Of a stretch of 64,000 nt of DNA, positions 18,863 through 29,439 are shown piece after piece. Made by a program: the position numbers and the translations under genes. Origin of the DNA: JAOUEA01 sp963797635. GTDB lineage: Bacteria > Actinomycetota > UBA4738 > HRBIN12. The notes beneath the pieces are model-generated. The model had not been told where the DNA came from, did no database searches, and worked only from the letters and a program-made list of their open reading frames with translations. The stretch is taken from positions 248,001 through 312,000 of the forward strand of contig CAWCPZ010000007.1 of the NCBI GenBank assembly GCA_963797635.1. Reading direction: 5' to 3'. Position 1 is the first letter of the stretch. The number at the start of each line of letters is the position of its first letter.

Positions 18863-19795
18863 CTAGGCGCAGGGGCCGACGGTGGACTGCACCGCCATGT
18901 GGTCCGAGCCCGGAACCCGGAAGGTCTCGGCGTCGGCGGTGCACCAGTCGAGCGGCACGAGGATCTGGTCGATCCGCAGCAGCAGAGCTCGCCACAGGCC
19001 GTGCCGGTAGGTGCTGCCCGCCCACCATCCCGTGCGCATCGCGTCGGCGAAGTGGTCGTCCAGCATCCGGTAGCCCTCCGAGCGATCGGACAGGTTGAGG
19101 TCGCCCGCGACGATGACGGGATCGGTCTCGGCGTCCATGGCCGTCACCAGCTGAGCGAGCAATCGTTGCTGCGCGTCGAACGTGGTCTCGTGCGTGGGGT
19201 TGAACAGGTGCACCACGTAGACGATGACGCGTTCGCCGTCGACGTCGAGGGCGGCCCGCATGATCCGATCCTGCGGCAGGCCGTCTGCGAGCGGCAGCGC
19301 TTCCACGGGCCAGCGCGACAGGATGCTCTGTTCACTCTTGATCGCGGTGTAGGGGTAGGCCGTCGTGTACTCCTGCAGATGCTCCCAATACGAGCGGCCC
19401 ATCTCGACGGAGACGATGACGTCGGCGCCGCGGCCCGTCATCGTCTGGGCGGCGAGGCCCGGCCACTGGCTCGTGTTGAACACGTTGTCCGACACGATGC
19501 GGATCGGCCGCGCGGGCGCGGCCGTGCGCTGCGGCAGTCGTGGACCCACGATCGCCACCAGGCACACCGCGAGCAGCGACAACGCGGTCGCCGCCGCGAC
19601 CCACCGATGGAAGAAGGTCAGGATCGCCCATGCCAGGAAGGCCACGAACGCGATCGCCGGCAAGGCGATGGCGACCGGGTCGGTCCAGGCGCCGTGGTCG
19701 CGCACGACGAACCACAGCCATGGCAACAGCACCGGAAGCACGCCCCACCATGGGAACGCTCGCGGTGGCGGGAGGTCGGGGGCGAGCGGATCCAT
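18863..19795 (-). CDS. Membrane-anchored endonuclease/exonuclease/phosphatase-fold protein
   Basis: A 310-residue protein starting at ATG 19795. Residues about 15-85 form three membrane helices. An EEP (DNase I-like) domain follows: IRIVSDNVFN, ADVIVSVEMGRSYWEHL (catalytic Glu), VIVAGDLNLSD, and the terminal GSDHMAV with the catalytic Asp-His. These residues fit a magnesium-dependent phosphodiesterase facing outside the membrane. Substrates in this group include phospholipids, nucleic acids or unknown phosphodiesters; none can be assigned. It is divergent from the ureohydrolase gene with only 52 bp between the starts. Confidence 0.85.
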   Translation of the reverse strand: MDPLAPDLPPPRAFPWWGVLPVLLPWLWFVVRDHGAWTDPVAIALPAIAFVAFLAWAILTFFHRWVAAATALSLLAVCLVAIVGPRLPQRTAAPARPIRIVSDNVFNTSQWPGLAAQTMTGRGADVIVSVEMGRSYWEHLQEYTTAYPYTAIKSEQSILSRWPVEALPLADGLPQDRIMRAALDVDGERVIVYVVHLFNPTHETTFDAQQRLLAQLVTAMDAETDPVIVAGDLNLSDRSEGYRMLDDHFADAMRTGWWAGSTYRHGLWRALLLRIDQILVPLDWCTADAETFRVPGSDHMAVQSTVGPCA

Positions 19796-19847
19796 GGCCC
19801 CGGAGCGTACCCGCGTGGTGTGTCCGCCCTGTGGCAATATCGCGCCC

Positions 19848-20884
19848 ATGAGCGACGCACCCGACTTCCGGCTGGAGCACAGCGAGCTGATCTCCGAGGA
19901 CGAGTTCTCGGAATTCACGTCCACCGATCTCCCGTACTACTCGGATTGGCGTGGGTCGTTCGAGAAGCTGCCGTGGGCCACCGATGACGAGAGCCTGCGC
20001 GCCGCGAACGCCGATATCGCGATCGTCGGCGCCCCGTTGGACGAGGGAACCTCGTCGCGCCCGGGGGCCCGGTTCGGTCCCCGCGCGATCCGCATGGCGC
20101 CCACCGCCTGGAGCAGCGACTACGCATGGTCGATCCAGCTCGACGTCGAGCCCTACGAGCACGTGACGGTCGTCGACGCCGGCGACGCGCCGATCGTCCC
20201 CACCCGGTTCGAGCGCGGGCTGCGGGTGATCCACGAGAAGGTGTTCCGCGTGGCCAGCGCCGGGGCCGATCCCGATCGTGCTGGGCGGCGATCATTCGAT
20301 CACCTATCCCGAGCGTGGCCGCCGTGGCGCGTCACGTCTGGCCCCGGAAGGTGGGCGTGATCCACTTCGACGCGCACGCCGACACGGGCTCCGACCAATG
20401 GGGGAACCTCTACGGCCACGGTGAGCCGATGCGCCGGCTGATCGAGGAGGGCTGGGTGGCCGGCCGCAACTTCGTCCAGGTGGGCCTGCGCGGCTACTGG
20501 CCCGAGAAGAGCAACTGGGAATGGATGCGTGAGCAGGGGCTCCGCTGGCACACCATGGTCGAGATCGAAGACCGAGGCTCCGAAGCCGTGATCGCGGACG
20601 CGATCGCCGAGGCGCTCGACGGCCCCGACTGCATCTACCTCAGCGTCGACATCGACGTCGTCGACCCCGGCATGGCTCCCGGCACCGGCACGCCGGAGTC
20701 CGGCGGCATGCTGGCTCGTGAACTGCTGCGCGCGGTTCGCCAGATCGTGGGTGCCGTCGACCTGGTCGGCATGGACGTGGTGGAGGTCTCGCCGCCCTAC
20801 GACAACGCCGAGGTCACCGCCATCCTCGCTCACCGCACGGTGATGGAAGCGATCAGCGCCGTGGCCAAGAAGCGGGCTCCATGA
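19848..20884 (+). CDS. speB: Agmatinase-family ureohydrolase (frameshifts near 20268 and 20307)
   Basis: About 344 residues after two +1 insertions (near 20268 and 20307) are skipped. The manganese ligands of the arginase/agmatinase fold are complete: GGDHS, FDAHAD and SVDIDVVDP. GAPLDEGTSSRPGARFGP is the substrate-side loop seen in agmatinases and guanidino-acid hydrolases. It would release urea from agmatine, guanidinobutyrate or guanidinopropionate; the sequence does not decide which. The stop overlaps the ATG of the methyltransferase (ATGA). The conserved motifs on both sides of each break make sequencing error the likely cause. Confidence 0.88.
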
Positions 20885-21722
20885 CCGATCACGCGAGCGA
20901 GATCGCGGACAACCGCAAGCTGTGGGACGCCTGGACGGCGATCCACACCACCGGGGAGTTCTACGACGTCCAACGGTTCCGGGACGACCCGAACGACGTG
21001 CGCATCGAGCCGTGGGAGCAGGAAGAGGTCGGGGACGTCACCGGCAAGACCCTGCTCCACCTCCAATGTCACTTCGGACTCGACACCCTGTCGTGGGCTC
21101 GTCTGGGTGCCTCGCACGTGACCGGCGTCGACTTCTCCGAGCCGGCGATCGCGTTCGCCGAACGAACTCGCGACCGAGACAGGCCTCGCCGATCGTGCCC
21201 GGTTCGTCGTGTCGAACATCTACGACCTGCCCGGTCCGCTCGAGGGCGAGACCTTCGACATCGTCTACACGGGCCGCGGCGCGCTCAGTTGGCTTCCCGA
21301 CCTCGAGCCGTGGGCGCGGTCGGTGGCCGCCTTCCTGAAGCCCGGAGGCATCTTCTACATCCACGAAGGTCATCCGGTGATGTGGGCCGTCGACGACGAC
21401 CAGACCGAACCCAACGGCCTGCAGCTCGGCTACGACTACTGGGGCGGCGAGACGCTGTCGTTCCCGGTCGAGGGTTCCTATGCGGATCCCGAAGCCGACG
21501 TCGACGCCGACATCGAACACGGCTGGAACCACTCGCTCGGCGAGATCGTGACCGTGCTGGCATCGAACGGGCTCCGCATCGAGCTGCTCGACGAGAAGCG
21601 CGTGCTCGACTGGCCCGCCAACTTCCTCACCAAGCTCGATGACGAGTCACTACGGGTTCCCGCCGGGCCAGAAGGGCACGATCCCGCTGATGTATTCATT
21701 GCGAGCCCGCAAAGACCCATAG
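20881..21722 (+). CDS. Class I SAM-dependent methyltransferase (frameshifts near 21161 and 21650)
   Basis: About 279 residues after two +1 insertions are skipped. The SAM-binding motif is LLHLQCHFGLDTLSWARLG with the acidic VTGVDFSEPAI strand, followed by FDIVYTGRGALSWLPDL and KPGGIFYIHEGHPV. The second repair gives the C terminus YGFPPGQKGTIPLMYSL before a TAG at 21720, which is what close families show; without it the frame would run on into the MoxR gene. Substrate unknown. Coupled translation with the ureohydrolase suggests a shared pathway. Confidence 0.8.
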
Positions 21723-21763
21723 GCGCACTCAAGCAAGGCTTCCGGGCCGTCGAAGCTTCCAAC

Positions 21764-22747
21764 GTGATCGAACCTACGCCCGTACAGGGTGAGGCGACGC
21801 ACGCGTTCCGTCGGTTGGTCGACAACGTCGAGCTCGTCATCGCCGGCAATAGCGAAGCCGTCCGCACCGCAGCGATCTGCCTGCTGGCAGACGGCAATCT
21901 GTTGTTGGAAGGGGTGCCGGGGGTCGGCAAGACGACGTTGGCTCGAGCATTGGCGCGTTCGATCGGCGGAGAGTTCAGCCGCATCCAGGCCACACCCGAT
22001 CTGCTGCCCAGCGACATGACGGGCATCAGCGTGTACGACCAGGCGAACGGGGTGTTCCGGTTCGTGCCGGGGCCGGTGTTCGCCAACGTGGTGCTGGTCG
22101 ACGAGATCAACCGCACCACGCCGCGGACGCAGTCGGCGTTGCTCGAGCCGATGGAGGAGCGCCAGGTCACGGTCGAAGGCACGACCTACCCGCTGCCCAC
22201 GCCGTACGTGGTGATCGCCACCGAGAACCCGGTGGAACAGCACGGGACCTACCCGCTGCCCGAAGGCCAGCTCGACCGGTTCGCCATGACCGTGCAGGTG
22301 GGCTACCCGCAGGGCGCGATGGCCAGCGACATCGTGCGTCGTCAACTCCTCGATCATCCGCTGCGCGATCTCGAAGCCGTGCTGACGCCCGAGGACGTGC
22401 TCGCGGCGCAACGCGCGGCGCGAGCCGTGCACGTGGACGACGCCGTGCTGGAATACGTGGTCGACCTGGTCGATGCCACCCGGGAGGCACCCGAGGTGGC
22501 CCTGGGTGCGTCGCCGCGCTCGACCGTCGCCCTCACCCGCTGCGCGCAGGCGCGTGCGGTGTCGGAGGGCCGTGACTACGTGCTGCCCGACGACGTGAAG
22601 TCGCTCGCTCCGGCGGTCCTTGCCCACCGGCTGATCCCGCGGCAGGCGCGCAGTGGCGCCGAGGTGGGACGCCGCGTGGTGGGGCGCATCCTCGACGAGG
22701 TCGCGGTCCCGCTCCACGTGGCCGGGCACGGCTCCGGGCGAGGCTGA
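21764..22747 (+). CDS. MoxR-family AAA+ ATPase (locus 1)
   Basis: A 327-residue MoxR ATPase starting at GTG 21764. Walker A is GVPGVGKTTL, Walker B VLVDEIN, sensor 1 VIATENPVEQHGTYPLPEGQLDRF, and the C-terminal lid contains GASPRSTVALTRCAQA. MoxR proteins act as chaperone-like ATPases that fold or activate partner complexes, usually with a DUF58/VWA protein. The DUF58 gene begins one base after the stop, and a transglutaminase follows. Confidence 0.92.
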   Translation: MIEPTPVQGEATHAFRRLVDNVELVIAGNSEAVRTAAICLLADGNLLLEGVPGVGKTTLARALARSIGGEFSRIQATPDLLPSDMTGISVYDQANGVFRFVPGPVFANVVLVDEINRTTPRTQSALLEPMEERQVTVEGTTYPLPTPYVVIATENPVEQHGTYPLPEGQLDRFAMTVQVGYPQGAMASDIVRRQLLDHPLRDLEAVLTPEDVLAAQRAARAVHVDDAVLEYVVDLVDATREAPEVALGASPRSTVALTRCAQARAVSEGRDYVLPDDVKSLAPAVLAHRLIPRQARSGAEVGRRVVGRILDEVAVPLHVAGHGSGRG

Positions 22748-22748
22748 C

Positions 22749-23965
22749 GTGCCACGCCTGCGCAAGCGGGCGCTGAGCCTGCTGGCCGGTGCGGGCCTGC
22801 TGTTCTTCATCGGGACCAACGTGCAGGCGGGCTGGTTGTTCGTCCTGGCCGCCCTGATCCTGGGCGCGGTGGCCGCCGGATGGATCCTGCCGATCCGCGC
22901 CACGAGCGGGGTGACGATCTCGCGACGGGTGCCCGGACGGGTGCACCAGGGCGAGGAGACCCTCGTCGATCTCGAGATCGAGAACGCCGGGGGCCGGGGT
23001 CGTCGTGGGCTCATCGTCCAGGACCCGCACCTCGACGCCGTCGACCTGTGGGTCGGGCCGATCCGCGCCGGCGAGCGCACCGACATCACCACCCTGCGGG
23101 TCGCGGAGCGGCGCGGTCGTCATGGACCGGACCGCGTCCGCGTGAAGTCCTCCGCTCCGTTCGGCGTCGCCGAGCGCCGGCGATGGGTGCCGGTGGAGGG
23201 TTCGACCCTCGTGCTGCCCAAGGTCGAGTCGCTGGGGGCGCTCCCGTTCATCGAACCGGCCGCTACGACCGACCATGCGATCCACAGCGCGCCGCGTCGC
23301 GGCCAGGGGCCCGAGTACCTGGGGATCCGCGAGTACCGCCCCGGCGACAGCATGCGCCACGTGCATTGGCCCTCCACCGCGCGCACCGGCGCGGTCATGG
23401 TCCGTGAGTTCGAACAGGAACAGACGCGGCGACTCGCGATCGTGATGGACACCTCCCGGGATGCCGGCCGCACCTGGACACCGCTCGACCGGGCGTGCTC
23501 GGCCGCGGCCTCGTTGGCGTTGGCCGCCCTCGCGCAGGGACACGGGGCGCGGATCGTCACCGGGTCCGACGGGGACGCCGACGTCCTGTCCCGAGCCGAT
23601 GAGGACGAGATCCTCGAACGGCTGGCGTTGGTGGAGGCCGGGAACGGTGACGGGTTCGCCGCGATGGTGGCCGACCTCGGCCCGGCGCTCCGGGGGTGCA
23701 GACGGCCGTGGTCGTGTTCCCGACGTGGTCCGCGAACGGCCCGGAGACGCTGCCGGCGGCGCTCGAGCGCCTGGCCGAGCAGATCCCGCGCGTCGTGGCG
23801 GTGCCGATCGTGGTGGATGCGCGCGACACCACCCGCGACAGCCTCGACGAGGTGGCGATCGCCGGGCTGGAGCAACGGATGCGCGCCGCGGGGGCCTCGG
23901 TCTATCCCTGGCGCGTGGGCGAGACCCTGGCCGCGGCACTCGGACAGGAACGGCCGGCGCCGTGA
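22749..23965 (+). CDS. DUF58 (VWA-like) protein, locus 1 (frameshift near 23694)
   Basis: About 405 residues when one G missing from a G-run near 23694 is restored. Two N-terminal membrane helices (residues about 8-40) are followed by a beta-rich part and then the DUF58 core: GQGPEYLGIREYRPGDSMRHVHWPSTARTGAVMVREFEQEQ, leading into a VWA-like fold (RLAIVMDTSRD). GTG 22749 starts 1 bp after the MoxR stop. The TGA overlaps the GTG of the transglutaminase gene. It is the expected partner of the MoxR ATPase. Confidence 0.87.
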
Positions 23966-26154
23966 AGCTCGAGATCCGCAAGCCGTCCGGCCCCACCGAG
24001 GATTCGATCGCGATCCGCGTGGTGGTGGCCGTCGCGGTCGAGGTGGCCATCCTCGCGGTGGTGACCCAGCCGGGGGCCGTCGAGCCGCTCACCGCGGTCG
24101 CCTCGCTGCTGCTGGCGCCGCTGGGCTACCTGTTCTCCTATCACCGCCGAGGTCAGGCGAACGTCATCCTCAAGCTCGTGCTCTCGGTGGCGTTGCTCGC
24201 GGCGCTGGGCCAGTTCATCGCCGAGGTGCGCCTCGCGACGTCGGTGGATCAGGCACGCCTGCCGCTGGCGTCCCTGTTCCTGTGGGTGCAGGTGTTGCAC
24301 GCGTTCGACGTCCCGCGCCGCCGTGACCTGGCGTTCTCCATGGTGTCGAGCCTGATCCTGATGGCCGAAGCCGGCTCCCTGTCGCTCTCCACGTCCTTCG
24401 TGGTGTTCCTGGTGCCGTGGGCGGTCCTGGCGGGGGTGTGGCTCTCGCTCTCCTCGCGCCCGAGGCCGGATCAGGTGACCTCGCCGATCTCGGTGCGCCG
24501 TGTGGCGCCGCCGGTGAAGCCACCGCGGCTGGCGCCGGTGCGATCGGTGGCGATGACCACGACCGCGGCGTTGATGGCGGCGTTCCTGCTGTTCCTCGCG
24601 ATGCCGCGGGTGCCGGGATCGCTGGTGAAGGCTCCGCCGTTCTCCTTGGCCGGCGCGCCGTCGCCCGTGAACGGGTTCGACGGCAGCGTCGACAATCCGG
24701 GCCTGCCCGCGGATCCGGGCGACGGCGTGGTCGATTTCGCCTCCGGGGCCTATCCGGGGTTCAGCGACGTGGTCGATCTGCGGGCCCGCGGACAGCTGAG
24801 CGATGAGCTCGCGTTCCGCGTGCGAGCCACGCAGGCCGCGCTGTGGCGCGCCGAGGTGTTCGACACCTACGAGGGGAGCCGGTGGACGATCGAGGACGAC
24901 GAGACCGAGATCCTGCCTCAGGACGGCGACGGCACCTCCTACCTGGTGCCGCCCGAGGTGGTGCGGCGCAACGGTGCGTACGGTGAGGGGGCGGCGCACC
25001 TCACGCAGACGTTCTACATCGACACGCCGCAGCCCAACGTGTTGTTCGCCGCCCAGGGCGCATCGCAGGTGTACTTCCCGTCGGCGGGCCTCCGGGTCGA
25101 CGCCGCCGGGTCGATCCGTTCGCCGATCCTGCTCGACCAGGGCATGGTCTATTCGGTGGTCTCCGATGTGCCGGTCACCTCACCGAGCCTGTTGCGCCGC
25201 TCGGGCCCGGTGCGCGTCGACCGGATGACGTCCTACCTGCAGGTGCCGGACTCGCTGCCCGATCGGGTCCGCGACCTCTCGCAGCAGATCGTCGCGGGTT
25301 CCCGCACGCAATACGACGGGGTGATGGCGATCCAATCGTGGATCCAGGCGAACACCCGGTACAACCTGGACGCGCCGCGCGATCCCGACGGCGTGGACTC
25401 GATCGACCATTTCCTGTTCGAAACGCGCGAGGGGTTCTGCGAGCAGATCGCCTCGTCGATGGCGATCATGCTGCGGACCCTGGGGGTTCCGACACGCCTG
25501 GTGACCGGCTACGGGCCCGGCAGCCGGAACCCGCTGACCGGCTACTTCGAGGTGAAGCAGTCCGACGCACACGCCTGGCTCGAGGTCTTCTACCCGCGGA
25601 TCGGGTGGGTGCCCTACGACCCCACGTTCGGCGTGCCCGAAGCGGCGCCGTCCGTCGCGAGCCGGTTCATGGCCGGGCCGGTGCTGTCCGCGATCGGCCG
25701 GTTCCTCTCGACGGCGGTGCCCCAGCCGGTGAAGGCGGCGCTCGGCGCCACGGTTCGAGGTGTGATGGCGGCGGGCGCGTTCGCGCTCAAGGTCTGGCCG
25801 TTGGCGCTCGTCATCGCCGCCATCGCCGCGGGGGTCGCATGGGAGCTCCGGCGCCGACGCAGGGTGATCCGGTCGGAAGCCGCCACGGTGGGGGAGACCG
25901 CCTTCCTCGAGCTGGTCGACGCGCTGGCGCCCGCCGGTCACGATCGCGACCCCTCCACCACCCCGGCGGAGTACCTGGGGGAGGTGGTTGCCGATCCCGA
26001 TCTCGCCGCCGAGGTGATCGAGTCGGCCGAGCTCGTCGTCCGGACCTTCGAACAGGAGCGGTACGCGCCCGCTGCCGCCAAGCCATCGGAAGCGGATGTG
26101 CTTCGCGCGCGCGCGGCCTCGGCGCGGGTTCGCCAGCTGGTGAGCCGGCACTAG
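23962..26154 (+). CDS. TgpA-like membrane transglutaminase (DUF3488/transglutaminase/DUF4129)
   Basis: A 730-residue protein with at least five N-terminal helices (residues about 20-220), a large extracytoplasmic domain, a papain-like transglutaminase core, one more helix near residue 620 and a cytoplasmic DUF4129-type tail. The catalytic triad is Cys in REGFCEQIASS, His in QSDAHAWLEVF and Asp in YDPTFGVP. GTG 23962 overlaps the DUF58 stop. This MoxR-DUF58-transglutaminase trio is widespread, and TgpA is essential in Pseudomonas, but its reaction is not settled. It probably acts on cell-envelope peptides. Confidence 0.9.
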   Translation: MKLEIRKPSGPTEDSIAIRVVVAVAVEVAILAVVTQPGAVEPLTAVASLLLAPLGYLFSYHRRGQANVILKLVLSVALLAALGQFIAEVRLATSVDQARLPLASLFLWVQVLHAFDVPRRRDLAFSMVSSLILMAEAGSLSLSTSFVVFLVPWAVLAGVWLSLSSRPRPDQVTSPISVRRVAPPVKPPRLAPVRSVAMTTTAALMAAFLLFLAMPRVPGSLVKAPPFSLAGAPSPVNGFDGSVDNPGLPADPGDGVVDFASGAYPGFSDVVDLRARGQLSDELAFRVRATQAALWRAEVFDTYEGSRWTIEDDETEILPQDGDGTSYLVPPEVVRRNGAYGEGAAHLTQTFYIDTPQPNVLFAAQGASQVYFPSAGLRVDAAGSIRSPILLDQGMVYSVVSDVPVTSPSLLRRSGPVRVDRMTSYLQVPDSLPDRVRDLSQQIVAGSRTQYDGVMAIQSWIQANTRYNLDAPRDPDGVDSIDHFLFETREGFCEQIASSMAIMLRTLGVPTRLVTGYGPGSRNPLTGYFEVKQSDAHAWLEVFYPRIGWVPYDPTFGVPEAAPSVASRFMAGPVLSAIGRFLSTAVPQPVKAALGATVRGVMAAGAFALKVWPLALVIAAIAAGVAWELRRRRRVIRSEAATVGETAFLELVDALAPAGHDRDPSTTPAEYLGEVVADPDLAAEVIESAELVVRTFEQERYAPAAAKPSEADVLRARAASARVRQLVSRH

Positions 26155-26169
26155 TCCATCGTGGACTAG
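26151..26169. repeat. Perfect 19-bp inverted repeat at the end of the transglutaminase gene
   Basis: CTAGTCCA-TCG-TGGACTAG includes the TAG stop codon of the transglutaminase. It could be a short terminator hairpin or a protein site before the DUF2277 gene, which starts 45 bp further on. There is no T-run. Confidence 0.5.
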
Positions 26170-26213
26170 CGGGGCGTTCGACGATGTCGCCGACCTCGCG
26201 GTAGCGTGGAGGC

Positions 26214-26417
26214 ATGTGCAGAAGCATCAAGACGCTGCGGCGTCCAGACGAACCCGCGACCGACGACGAGATCTATGCGGCGGCCAAGCAGTACGTGCGC
26301 AAGGTGAGCGGCTACCGCGAACCCTCGCGCAAGAACACCGAGGCGTTCGAGTCCGCCGTGGACGAGATCGCCCAGGCCTCTCGCAAGCTGCTCGAATCGG
26401 TCGCTCCGTCCGCGTAA
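26214..26417 (+). CDS. DUF2277 family protein
   Basis: A 67-residue protein that matches DUF2277 over its full length: it begins MCRSIKTLRR and continues through EIYAAAKQYVRKVSGYREPS to a helical end. The family occurs mainly in Actinomycetota and relatives and has no known function. The Cys-Arg-Ser-Ile-Lys start is invariant in the family and may bind metal. It lies 46 bp before the decarboxylase gene. Confidence 0.9.
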   Translation: MCRSIKTLRRPDEPATDDEIYAAAKQYVRKVSGYREPSRKNTEAFESAVDEIAQASRKLLESVAPSA

Positions 26418-26463
26418 CGACCCGCATCGCGACGTCCCGGTGCGCTCGGCTACGCTGAGGGCC

Positions 26464-27860
<1,397 letters not shown>

Positions 27861-27872
27861 GGAGGGCGGACC

Positions 27873-28709
27873 GTGCCGGAGATGCCGGAGATCCGCGCGC
27901 TCGCCGAACGACTCGATCAGGTCATGGCCGGCGGGACGCTCGCGAAGCTCGACCAGCTCCAGTTCTCGTCGCTGAAGACGTTCGCACCGCGACCCGACGA
28001 AGCGCTCGGTCACACGATCGAGTCGGTGCGATCCCTGGGCAAGTACGTCGTGATCCAGCTGGACGGCGGGATGCGCCTGCTGGTGCACCTGTCCCAAGGC
28101 GGGCGCGTCGACGTCGAGGCGCCGCCGAAGCAGACGAAGCCGCGCGGCGCCGTGCTGCGGATCCGTGTCACCGACCGGCCCAGCGTGCTGGTGAAGGAGT
28201 TCGGCAAGGAGCGGAAGGCGGGCTGGTGGGTGCTGGCGCCCGGCGATGACGGGCCGCTGGACAAGCTCGGCCCCGAGGTCCTGACCGATGCGGCCGACGC
28301 CCTCTTGCGCGAGAGCGACGACGGACGCCGGGTGCACACGATCCTTCGCGACCAGCGCACGATCGCCGGGGTGGGTCGCGGCTACAGCGACGACATCCTC
28401 CACCGCGCCAAGCTCTCGCCCTACGCGGTCCTCGCCAAGCTCACGCCCGAGGAACGCGAACGCCTGATCGCCGCGACCCACTCGATCCTGGACGAGGCCC
28501 TCGAGGAGGAGCGGCGGCGCAACGGCGGCCTGCCCACGAAGCTGGGAGACCATTTCGTGGTGCACAACCGGGCGGGCGAGCCCTGCCCGGTGTGCGGCGA
28601 CGACCTCCGGCGTGTGAGCTACGAGTCCCACGAGGTCGTCTACTGCCCGACCTGTCAGACCGGCGGCAAGGTCCTGGCCGACCGCCGCATGAGCCGACTC
28701 CTGCGATGA
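27873..28709 (+). CDS. mutM: Formamidopyrimidine-DNA glycosylase family (Fpg/Nei)
   Basis: A 278-residue DNA repair enzyme. The GTG at 27873 gives MPEMPEIRAL, which places the catalytic Pro1-Glu2 right after the initiator. The conserved Lys lies in SLGKYVVIQL, the helix-two-turn-helix DNA-binding part is around GVGRGYSDDILHRAKLSPY, and the zinc finger at the end is CPVCG ... YCPTCQ. The family excises oxidised bases such as 8-oxoguanine and cuts the abasic site. Fpg and Nei substrates are hard to tell apart from sequence. Confidence 0.87.
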   Translation: MPEMPEIRALAERLDQVMAGGTLAKLDQLQFSSLKTFAPRPDEALGHTIESVRSLGKYVVIQLDGGMRLLVHLSQGGRVDVEAPPKQTKPRGAVLRIRVTDRPSVLVKEFGKERKAGWWVLAPGDDGPLDKLGPEVLTDAADALLRESDDGRRVHTILRDQRTIAGVGRGYSDDILHRAKLSPYAVLAKLTPEERERLIAATHSILDEALEEERRRNGGLPTKLGDHFVVHNRAGEPCPVCGDDLRRVSYESHEVVYCPTCQTGGKVLADRRMSRLLR

Positions 28710-28719
28710 CGCCGCGCCG

Positions 28720-29364
28720 CTAGACGGCCTCGGCGAGGACGGTGATCCATTCTCGATTGCTGGCGACCACGTCGTCGACCCGCACGCGGAAGCCGGTCTC
28801 TCGGAGTTGCTGACCGAGTCGGTCGGCGTGCCGATACGCGAACCATCGCCGCTCGCCCGGAGCGTACGGGACGGGTTCCAGCCGATGACCGTCACCCAGG
28901 GCGGTGACCAGGGCGAGGGTCCCGTCCGGCTTGAGCGCACGCCTGAACCCGTGCAAGACACCAGAAGTGTCGTCCTCTGGGATATGAAGGAGCGCCGCGC
29001 AGCACCAGATGCCGTCGAGGGAACTCGATCTGATCGGCAGCGCCCGAAGGTCCGCCTGGGCCACTGAGCCGCCGAGCGACCGGGCAGCGATCGCCAGCAT
29101 CGAAGCCGACAGGTCCATGCCGACCGCGCGGAAGCCGGCCCGGATGAACCGGGAGCCGTCCAGGCCCGGGCCGCAGCCCAGGTCCGCGATCAAGCCATGC
29201 GCGGTCACGCTCGCGAGGAACTCGTCCTCGAGCACGGGGAACCAGCGCCCATCAGCCGGTTTCTGTCGCTCCTGCCGATCGGCATACTGGCGAGAGATCC
29301 GGTCGTACGTGGCGCGATTCACGGCGGAGAAGTCGTCGTCTCGAGATGGGTCGCCGTCGGCCAC
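28720..29364 (-). CDS. Class I SAM-dependent methyltransferase
   Basis: A 214-residue methyltransferase starting at GTG 29364. Motif I is IADLGCGPGLDGSRF, then the acidic VGMDLSASML, followed by ADLRALPIRSSSLDGIWCCAALLHIPED and LKPDGTLALVT. It fits methyltransferase type 11 or 25. The substrate is unknown. It converges on the glycosylase gene and is divergent from the MFS gene. Confidence 0.87.
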   Translation of the reverse strand: MADGDPSRDDDFSAVNRATYDRISRQYADRQERQKPADGRWFPVLEDEFLASVTAHGLIADLGCGPGLDGSRFIRAGFRAVGMDLSASMLAIAARSLGGSVAQADLRALPIRSSSLDGIWCCAALLHIPEDDTSGVLHGFRRALKPDGTLALVTALGDGHRLEPVPYAPGERRWFAYRHADRLGQQLRETGFRVRVDDVVASNREWITVLAEAV

Positions 29365-29439
29365 CAGTACATCGTTGCAGGAAGTCAGCGCGGGTCGGAG
29401 CGCTCTGCCTTGGACGCTGCGCTAGCGTGGTCGGCCGTC

